NCBI GenBank assembly: GCA_947311845.1 | Contig: CAMZMU010000063.1 | Coordinates: forward strand, 53,728,064-53,792,063 | Reading direction: 5' to 3' | Length of the DNA: 64,000 bases | Source: Poa pratensis | Lineage: Eukaryota; Streptophyta; Magnoliopsida; Poales; Poaceae | Shown: piece after piece, positions 56,401 to 64,000 of the stretch | Layout: every line of letters begins with the position of its first letter | Numbering within the stretch: position 1 is the first letter of the stretch | Program-made: the position numbers and the translations under genes | Notes under the pieces: model-generated | The model's input: the letters and a program-made list of their open reading frames with translations, nothing else | Database searches by the model: none | Told to the model about the DNA's origin: nothing

Positions 56401-58401
56401 TGTCTGGAATAGTTTTTGGGGCAATTAGGCAAAGTGCCCTAATAGGTTTTTAGGGCATTTAGACAAAGTGCCCCAAAAGGTTTTTAGGGCATTTAGACAA
56501 AGTGCCCCAAAAACCTATTACGGCATTTCTAAAACTTCCCCAAATTGTAACTTTTAGGGGCACTTAAAACAAATGCCCTAAAAACCTTTCCAATCACGAG
56601 TATATTGGACATTTTAAAAAGTGCCCTAATAACTTTTTGGGGCATTTCCTTAACTTTTCGGGGCACTTTATAGTGCCCCTATATGCAGACCGTGACAAAG
56701 TGTCGTATATATATCCAGATGACGAAATGGGCGAGGACGAGGATGTCGAACGTCGCCGGCGAGCTGACCTTGCTTTGCGGCCTTGCGATATGGGCGACGG
56801 CGCTACCTCGCGTCCGCCGCCGGATGTTCGAGCTCTTCTTCTGCGCGCACCACCTCTACATCCCTTTCATCGTGTTCTGCGCGCTCCACGTCGGCGTCAC
56901 CGCCTTCTGCTTCATCCTGCCCTGCGTGTTCATCTTCGCCGTCGACCGGTGCCTCCGCTTCCTGCAGTCGCGCGCCCGCGTCCGTCTCGTCTCCGCGCGC
57001 ATCCTGCCGTCCGAGGCCCTTGAGCTCAACTTCGCCAAAAGTCCCTGTAAGGAACATACACGCACGGTTCAAAAACTGTAACAGGTTAATTGACGTACAC
57101 CGGTCGTGATACGTGTTGCAGGTTTGAGGTACAATCCGACGAGCACGCTCTTCGTCAACGTGCCAAGCGTATCGCGGCTCCAGTGGCACCCGTTCACCGT
57201 GACGTCGAGCAGCAGGCTCGAGCCCGAGACGCTGAGCGTCGTCATCACGAACAGAGGAGCCTGGACGCGGAAGCTGTACGAGACGGTCTCGTCTCTGCCC
57301 CCGTCGGGTGGCCACCTCGCCGTCTCCGTCGAGGGGCCGTACAGCGCCGCCGCCGCGCGCACGCGCTTCCTGGGATACGACTCGCTGGTGATGATCAGCG
57401 GCGGCAGCGGCATCACGCCCTTCATCTCGGTCATCCGCGAGCTCGTCTACCAGAGCGGCACGATGGAGACCGTGTCGGCGCCGAGGCTTCTCCTCGTCAG
57501 CGTCTTCAAGACGTCGGCCGAGCTCGACATGCTGGATCTCCTCGTCCCGGTCTCCGGCGGCGTGTCAGCCATTTCACGCCTCGACCTGCGCATCGAGGCC
57601 TTCGTCACGAGGTAAGACGAGCCCTCCGCCGGCGACGGCGCGCGCAAGGTGCCCAGTCGAGAGGTGTTGTTCAAGCCGTGGCCGTCGGACGCCGCCGTCG
57701 CCCCAGTGCTCGGCTCGAACGGCTGGCTCTGTCTCGGCGCCGTCGTGTCGTCGTCGTTCGCCGCCTTCCTCGTGCTTGTCGCCGCGCTGCAGCGGTTCTA
57801 CATCTACCCCGTGGACGGCGACACCAACCACGTGTACCCGTGGGCGGCCAGAACGATGCTGAACCTGCTGTTCCTTGGCGTCAGCGTCGCCGGCGTGACC
57901 AGTGCGGCGTTCATGTTGAACAAGCGGGCGAGCGCTGAGGAGGGGAAGAAGATCAAGAGCGTAGATGGCACGACGCCGGGGATGTCGCCGGTGGCATTGC
58001 TCCATTGGGCAGGCAGCGTGGACAGGGAGCTGGAGAGTTTGCCGGCGCAGCCTCTTGTGCAGGCCACCAATGTGCACTTCGGCCACCGTCAAGATCTCAA
58101 GAGTAAGCTCGACCGTGCATGTTTCATCGTGAAGCGTACAGTTGGTTTCATTTAGTAGCTCTGCCGAGTTGTGAAATGTTCGAATTGATCTTGTACAGGG
58201 ATGTTGCTGGGGATCGACGGCGAAAATGTCGGGGTGATGGCGAGCGGTCCGCAGGCGATGCTTGAGGACGTCGCGACTATCTGTTCGTCCGGGCCAGCGA
58301 GCAAGCTGCATTTCCAGTCCATAAGCTTCACCTGGTGAATAATACAAAACCAGTCTGCGCAATAATAATGACTTGCTGGGAAGAGGTTTCTTAAGATTGT
58401 A

Positions 58402-58478
58402 CTTCCTCTGTACCTTTTTTATAAAACGTTTTGGTTAATTGGTTTGCCAAAACATCTTACAAAAAGGGACGAATGGAG
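58402..58478. mobile_element. short Stowaway MITE
   Basis: TA duplications (58400-58401 and 58479-58480) flank CTTCCTCTGTACCTTTTTTATAAAACG and its inverted partner ending GGGACGAATGGAG. It lies just downstream of the FRO stop codon. Confidence 0.75.
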
Positions 58479-58480
58479 TA

Positions 58481-58884
58481 CATTGCAGTCTGTAAACAGC
58501 ACGAGCCTCTGCGGCCTGTGTATGAGTGTATCAATTCTTTCTGCCCTCGTTTCTCTCACACACATGCCTTGCAATGGAACGGATTGAAATTAGAAATCTA
58601 ATCCAGAAGAAAACAAAAAACACTTTGGGAATTTGGCAATCTTGCTAGTGTCCCATTTGTCGGATACCGTTTCGGTAAGACTTTGCCAGGTGTCTAATTT
58701 GGGTACTTGGCAAAAACAAAAGCAAAAGAATACAAGGAGACATACCGAAACGGTGTCTAACGGACATGGCTACCTTACGACGTGCGCCAGCGCTCGCTCG
58801 GTTCCCGACCAGCGCACGTGAGCGTTCCGATAGCGACGGGAGGAGGAAGAAGACAAGCTCCCCCACCGCCATTGCCCGCCTCCG

Positions 58885-58915
<31 letters not shown>

Positions 58916-60474
58916 CCGGGCGCTACCGCGACTGCCTCGCCGCCCCGTCCTATTCGAATCTCCTCCGACGGTCCGCCGTCGCCCCGCCCTGCTCGAATCT
59001 CTTCTCCGGCGCCAGCGACCCCGCACCACCCAAGTTAAGTCTCTTCTCGCCTCCATCGCCTCCGCCGCGGCTAGCCGCAGCTCCGGCTCGGCCTGGCCCC
59101 GTCCAAATCGTTGGAGAAATTGGAGGATTTTGGTACGGGAGAGAGAAAAGGAAGGAGGAGGAAGATGGGCACGTGGGTGGGACCCACCCCACGTGTCACG
59201 CGCTAGCCAAGCGCGCTCGTAGGAAAGACGTTTCAGTGTCTAACAAGTTTAGAAAAACATTCTGTGTAGAATTTCCCTAAAGTTTTGAGTAAACACTCGA
59301 CAAACTTGATTAACAAATCATATCTACACAACGAATTACACACAAATAATTAAATAAGATGGTTGCTCAAGTTCTTCTAGTACAAAATCATACACATAGA
59401 ACTAGTCCTTGGAGCACCAAGAAAACAAGATATAGATGCCCAGTACCATAACCGGTTACATCGACAATCACAAAGTTGTATATGAAGAGATTTCACATGT
59501 TATGCTTCTAAAGTGTTGAGTTGTAACCGAGTAATAAGTCAAGTTTACCACTACCTTAGGTATCCAAGCCCTCAATATATTATGGCTTCTCATATACTCA
59601 ATGTAATGCTGCTCGGGGGCGTGTTGCCCACTAGTGACGTGTCAGAAAAGTGCACGGCACAACTAAATTTTGCCCAAACCAGATGGTAGGTCGCACGAGC
59701 TAGTGTCATGGTCTTGACAGTGGCACGCTAGTGATAGGCAACTAGGAGTGTCGTGCCAGATTATGGCATGCCACTGGTAATACCGGAGGCATGTCACTAT
59801 TTTGGCCCGCCTCCAATGCAGTTGCGCCACTAAATTTTTTAGGATAAATTGGGTCGGAAATACTCCTAATTACAACATTGATTAAATGAGTAATCATTGG
59901 TGGCTTATTAACGATCCTTCCAATTTGACGGAGAAGAATGAAAATCTAGCTGAATAAAAAGAAAATTGAACGCATGGAGTATAAACAAGATATCTATATA
60001 TTTTATAAAGCAAAACTCCACTAACATGTATTAACGATTGTCTATCTCAACCTGCAAGTTATCCATATCATTTATTCTCTTAACCAATCAATTGTCCATG
60101 TCATCTCCACTAGTATTTGTTAATCTCTACATGCAAGTTACACATAATTCATGCCTTCAACAATCCCATTGTTCACGTTAATAATTTATAATACACAGTT
60201 GTTTCATGTATATTAAATCTAGTATGTCGACTTTGAATTTGCATTTATATAGACAACATAATGTATAATACCTTTTGTATCATTTTGCTTATGCAATATA
60301 GTTCCTAAAAAATCGCGCAACAAGGCGTAGGGTATGTAATGTGCTAGTGGTATTAGAATAGAAACCACTACGTGCTAATTTATAAATTGCCAATTTATAT
60401 ACTTTGACACTGACACGTGCTAATTCCGAATCCCAGAAACATGAAGAGAAGCCGATCACATAATCTGCATGTTT
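58481..60474. other. intergenic, TE remnants, no gene supported
   Basis: A small inverted pair (ATACCGTTTCGGTA near 58667 and ATACCGAAACGGTGT near 58743) may be an old MITE. A C-run of about 33 bases lies at 58885-58916. Its flanking GC-rich frames have no domain. From 59230 the sequence is AT-rich with no ORF. Confidence 0.4.
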
Positions 60475-60846
60475 CTAATTTTCAGTCCGGTACGGATTTC
60501 CATACTGATGAACAAATTCCTGAAAATACCCATCTGACTGGATCAAGCTATCTACGAGCCTATTTCCCTCCGTATTGCCGCGGTACCATTCGCACACGAG
60601 CCAGATGAAAAGGAGCATGAGACAGACCGCAACGAAGAGGGCCAGTAATCCTAGAATGAACATGGGAATATACAGCACAGTCGCCCCCGGGTGGGAGTCG
60701 GGGAAGTCATCCGCGAATAGGGCGAAGGCGGCGAGCGCGACAGCGAAGCAGCCGACCATGAATATGAACATGCACCTGCTACACTCGTTGGGCTCCGCCT
60801 CCACGATTGCGCGGTCACCGCCGTCCGGATCCTCAATGTCGGCCAT
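60475..60846 (-). CDS. small protein with two membrane segments, function unknown
   Basis: A single exon of 123 residues starts MADIEDPDGGDRAIVEAE, an acidic cytosolic-type head. Helix 1 is about residues 26-45 (MFIFMVGCFAVALAAFALF) and helix 2 about 57-84 (VLYIPMFILGLLALFVAVC...IWLV). The head is followed by an ECSRC pair and the tail (85-123) is hydrophilic. No known domain is recognised. The frame is clean, the composition fits grass coding DNA, and a TATA-like CATATAAAGC lies about 110 bp upstream at 60956-60965, all of which favour a real gene. Small membrane proteins like this are often lineage-restricted in Triticeae. Confidence 0.7.
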   Translation of the reverse strand: MADIEDPDGGDRAIVEAEPNECSRCMFIFMVGCFAVALAAFALFADDFPDSHPGATVLYIPMFILGLLALFVAVCLMLLFIWLVCEWYRGNTEGNRLVDSLIQSDGYFQEFVHQYGNPYRTEN

Positions 60847-60955
60847 GCACTTAGTTACTTGCCGAGGGATCGATCGATATTTCCTTCTGCGTCTAGCCCT
60901 TGATCCTCGATTGCCGATGCTGCACGTACGTACCTAGGGCCTAAGCAGTAAGCGT

Positions 60956-60965
60956 GCTTTATATG
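60956..60965 (-). promoter_or_regulatory. TATA box of the 123-aa gene
   Basis: CATATAAAGC on the minus strand, about 110 bp before the ATG. Confidence 0.5.
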
Positions 60966-61062
60966 GTCTGAATCGATCGTCATGTGGACTCTATTACGGT
61001 TCGGTACAAACCCTCCGATCCTTTTAACAAGTGTCGCCAGAAAACAACCTCATATGTACAAG

Positions 61063-61268
61063 CAGGGGCGGAGCTACGTACACGCCGGGGGGGCCGCCGC
61101 CCCCCCCCCCCCCCCCCCCCCAACAAAATTTTCGCTAAAATCCACTCTTTTGTGGCCCGTTTGCTTAAAAAACTAGTAGATTTGACCTATTTGCCCCTCC
61201 AGCGCTGGCCCAACAAGCTTCTCCAGCCCATTTGCCCCCCCAAGGATGCGGCCCAAGCTCCGCCACTG
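61063..61268. mobile_element. hAT MITE
   Basis: A perfect 8-bp duplication TGTACAAG (61055-61062 and 61269-61276) flanks CAGGGGCGGAGCTACG and its inverted partner GCTCCGCCACTG. It is 206 bp with a C-rich run and no ORF. Confidence 0.9.
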
Positions 61269-61276
61269 TGTACAAG

Positions 61277-61729
61277 TCCTATGTTCGGACTTCGGAGGGC
61301 AAGGGAGTACTTTTTTTTAGGGGAACAAGGGAGTACTTGATTTGGTTATAATATAAGGAAAGAAAAGGCCCACTAACGCCCACCAACCAACCAAAGCCCA
61401 CTCGGTTGATTTCTCTCAAACAACAAAACCAACAAATACTTATTCTCGCAGCTATGCTATTTGATAATGTCGAGCACATGCGCTATACGAAAAATATGCC
61501 ACACTAAAAATCCCCTTCCATTCCAACCTTGGACATGGCAAGCAGCTTGCCCCGCCATTGCTTTTCCTCTACAGGGCCACGACACTGGACCTCGATGACA
61601 CCTCTGCTCGCTGGCATGGCCCACCTCTCCTGCATCGCATGGATCCACGCGGCCATCACCATCCCCCTCTATCCTTGTCAACGGGTCGTGAACCACACGC
61701 CCCTGCTTGATGGGGCTCCCGACACCCTC
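61277..61729. other. intergenic, no gene supported
   Basis: Two short opposed frames without domains. Confidence 0.35.
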
Positions 61730-63210
61730 TGATACGTCCAAAACGTATCTATAATTTTTGATTGTTTCATGCCATTTTTATGCTTTTAGCACTTGTTTTA
61801 TATTAAGTTTATTATTTATTTGGACTAACCTACTAATAGTTGCAAAAGTGCACAATGTTCTTGTTTTACTCTTTGATGTGTAGAAATTATCAAGAATACA
61901 AGAGGAAACCTTGTTGGAGTCGAATTGGGACTTTCCTGAAATCTGTCTGAGAACTTTTTACGAAGATTGCCAGTTTGACCCTCGAAGATGACGTTATATG
62001 GAGACCTGGCTGTTACGAAAGTTGTCACAATTTTCCATACGAAGATTTTAAGCCCGAGATCAGCCCAATCGGAGTTCGGACGCGGCCTGTAGGCCCGTTT
62101 TGGTGGAACCCTAAAAGGGGGTGACGGAAATCCGAGAAGATATATAAAGGGAGGAAACCTAATTCGTGGAGGACTCCTCCACCCACGAATTTCAGCCACC
62201 AAAAGCCACGTTTTTGCCTCCCCCATGGATCCCATCTCCATGGGGGAGGGCTCCCAAGAAGCCATGAAGGAGGGGGCTAAGGGGCGGCGCTCCCCATGCC
62301 GGCGGCGGGAGGAGCCCCGCGCCACCGCCGGTGCCGCGCCGCCCTGCGCCTCCGCTGCCCTCTCCGCCGTCTTCACCGCCATCTCCATCACCATCTCCTC
62401 CTTGTATTCAGTGGTTCATCCTCCCACAAACCTCTGTACCGTCCTATGTAAACATGGTGTTTGATGCTATAATATTTATCCTATGATTATCATGTTTTGT
62501 AGTTTATTTGTCTTTTGATTGCTTAATTGAATGCATGGTTCATTAGAGTTGTATGTCTATATGGTGCTGTCCTTTGGTGTCCATTATACTTGTGCGCGCA
62601 TGGATCAAACACCCTAGGGTTGGTAGTATTTGTAACGAAGGGGGAAGTTCTGCCGGAGTGACAGAAACCTGAGAACGCGAACCGATTAGTTGCACGTATG
62701 GGAGTAAGAGGACCTTGAACTTAAGGCTATGGTTGGGGAAACCTTAATGCATTGTTAGTATTTGCGGATGCTTTGCTAACAATCCAATCATATAGTACTT
62801 GTAATCCCAAGTAGTGGAGTGCATGTATATTTAGCCTCTCCCACATAGAAAACTGCATCGAAGACAATGAACCAAGTACCTTCACTAATTAATCTTGGAC
62901 AAAGCCACCACAATTACCACCACTTTTCCACACTCATGGTACTGTTAGTATATGGTTACTTAGTGTACTTTATTGCTGCAGCACTAACATTTACTTTCTT
63001 GTATTTATTATCTTGCAAAACTATCTCTCATACCCGTATTGCTACCGTAGTTTTATTTCTAGATAATGCAAACGTTTAGTGTGCGTAGAGTTGTATCAGT
63101 GGTTGATAGAACTTGAGAGAATACTTATCCTACCTTTAGCTCCTCGTTGGGTTCGACACTCTTACTTATCGAAAAGGCTACACGCGATCCCCTATACTTG
63201 TGGGTTATCA
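61730..63210 (+). mobile_element. left LTR of a Gypsy-type retrotransposon, running off the window
   Basis: Begins TGATACGTCCAAAACG and ends GGGTTATCA, 1481 bp. A TATATAAAGGGAGG box lies at 62141-62154 and a GC-rich leader follows (62170-62400). The start and the primer site below match common Triticeae Gypsy families. The 5-bp target would be CCCTC (61725-61729), but the other end is outside the window. Confidence 0.8.
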
Positions 63211-63220
63211 AGACCTTTTC

Positions 63221-63238
63221 TGGCGCCGTTGCCGGGGA
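63221..63238 (+). promoter_or_regulatory. primer-binding site, tRNA-Asp type
   Basis: TGGCGCCGTTGCCGGGGA is complementary to the 3' end of plant tRNA-Asp including CCA. It lies ten bases after the LTR. Confidence 0.85.
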
Positions 63239-64000
63239 GCCATAGCGTAGGTTAATGTTCTTGTGTGCACTTGTTTGCTTTATCTCTAAGTAGTTTTTAT
63301 TTTCAGTATTAAGTTGTTCTTTATCTTACTATGGATAGGGAATGCGAATTACAAAAAAAATTAGGTGTAGTTGTTATCTAAAAACGTTTTCAAAAAGAAA
63401 AGTGATTGGAAAGATGAGTAATGGTTAAATGGGGGTCGACCTTGAACACTTGTGTTCATGCCTATGAAACCAAAACAAATCTTTCCATGGAAGCTTTTCA
63501 TTAAAAACATGTAAATATTGTAAATATTGTGTATATACCTCTGTACATAAAAATAAAATGCTAATTATAGTCTTTAGTTAATTGAAAGTTGATAGTTTTA
63601 CTTTGCTGTCCAGAAACAGATTTTCTGTGCTCCACCGTATTAAATGTTTAAAATCACCAGAACGTGATCTTGATCTGAAATTTCTTGAGTGCAAAGTGAT
63701 GCTTATTAGCTTTCTTTCATTAGACTAACTTTTTCTGATTTAAGGTACGTAGATAGGTCGAAAAATTCGATCTTTACTGACTGTTCTGTTTAGACAGATT
63801 TTGTGCTTCTCTGTAAATAAAATCGTGATAAATCTCAGAATAGTATTTTGACTTGAAAATTTTTGTGCATAAACCTGAGATTATTATCTTTCTTTCATTA
63901 GACTAAAGTTTTTCGATTTGAGCTACTTAACTATCTCGTTGAATGCCATCTTTACGGACTGTTCAGTTTTGACAGATTTCTTTGTTTATTCAATATTGTA
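63239..64000 (+). other. internal leader of the Gypsy element
   Basis: AT-rich and non-coding, with direct repeats such as TTATTATCTTTCTTTCATTAGACTAA/TTATTAGCTTTCTTTCATTAGACTAA (63704 and 63880) and TTTACTGACTGTTCTGTTTAGACAGATTT/TTTACGGACTGTTCAGTTTTGACAGATTT (63773 and 63950). gag would begin beyond the window. Confidence 0.55.

Larger units (their letters stand above)
50903..56675. mobile_element. CACTA-like element in FRO intron 4, with captured gene pieces
   Basis: The left end starts CACTAGTGGACGG and the right end finishes TTTATAGTG (CACTA inverted). Both ends carry arrays of GGGGCACTTT/AAAGTGCCCC words separated by 40-60 bp, typical of CACTA subterminal repeats. No 3-bp target duplication is evident (TCG versus CCC) and the termini beyond CACTA do not match well, so one end may have been lost. 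The inside lacks a transposase and holds a PB1-domain fragment, a second GC-rich exon-like stretch (53500-53910), and 2.5 kb of AT-rich sequence. Confidence 0.5.
49793..58338 (+). pseudogene. FRO: ferric-chelate reductase (FRO family), probably inactive
   Basis: Seven exons with GT-AG borders are readable: 49793-49988, 50086-50191, 50307-50492, 50598-50818, 56719-57046, 57122-58102 and 58199-58338. FRO proteins reduce Fe(III) or Cu(II) at membranes, moving electrons from NADPH through FAD and two haems. Seen here are N-terminal membrane helices, the haem-histidine segments (IKYHVWLGNLAMVIFTAHG, FELFFCAHHLYIPF), the FAD motif HPFTVTSS, the nucleotide-binding GGSGITPF and the C-terminal ISFTW. 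Lesions: near 50682, FIPVA jumps out of frame to LPIVGLTSEA, consistent with loss of about 14 nt between short repeats; an in-frame TAA lies at 57613-57615 after AFVTR. The summed exons are 2158 nt, one over a multiple of three. A 45-bp pseudo-intron could hide the stop, but it is too short for plants. A CACTA-like insert fills intron 4. Confidence 0.85.

Noticed and set aside
57612..57656. A 45-bp intron that would remove the in-frame TAA of FRO
   Set aside because: GTAAGA and a CAG are present, but the length is below the plant minimum and the region is exonic in the family.
57090..57938. 282-codon ORF over FRO exon 6
   Set aside because: Out-of-frame shadow of the FRO coding sequence.

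Overview
The window looks like nuclear DNA of a grass, most probably a Triticeae species (wheat, Aegilops or barley group). The genes have short plant-type introns and GC-rich first exons. They sit between nested transposable elements of kinds typical of that group: a Sirevirus-type Copia element, a Gypsy element primed by tRNA-Asp, an Au-type SINE, Stowaway, Tourist, hAT and CACTA-like elements, and Helitron-like termini. All family assignments come from reading motifs; no database search was run.

Four genes look intact. On the minus strand, 2089-6630 encodes the 20S proteasome beta subunit PBG1 (beta-7/PSMB4 type) in six exons. On the plus strand, 31091-32943 encodes a DUF604 (GT31-like) Golgi glycosyltransferase in two exons. 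On the minus strand, 36828-41835 encodes a mitochondrial MscS-type channel (MSL1-like) in six coding exons. On the minus strand, 60475-60846 encodes a 123-aa protein with two membrane segments. A ferric-chelate reductase (FRO) gene at 49793-58338 on the plus strand keeps all seven exons. It carries a frameshift in exon 4, an in-frame stop in exon 6 and a transposon of about 5.8 kb in intron 4, so I call it a pseudogene.

Layout from left to right: an unplaced exon-like stretch (1-560); a Helitron-like 3' end (1798); PBG1, with a retroposon and a tandem duplication in intron 1; a second GC-rich retroposon (6890-8406); a MITE; a probable Helitron (9320-11701); a truncated LINE and a Tourist MITE (12958-14054). 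Then comes a PIF/Harbinger element (15283-28579) split by a full-length Copia/Sirevirus (16244-27919). The DUF604 gene follows, then a TIR element carrying plastid DNA with trnR-ACG (33169-34525), then MSL1. Next is a Helitron-like block carrying a broken PRORP1 copy, itself split by a hAT element (43002-46512). After that come a SINE, a retroposon with a nested second one (47465-49556), the FRO pseudogene with its CACTA-like insert holding a PB1-domain fragment, the small membrane-protein gene, a hAT MITE, and the left LTR and primer site of a Gypsy element running off the right edge.

The genes do not form a pathway or cluster. What stands out is how well the insertion history can be read from target-site duplications, how often elements carry pieces of host or plastid genes, and the palindrome and purine-tract architecture of the Sirevirus. 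I found no convincing evidence for an undescribed enzymatic or defence system.
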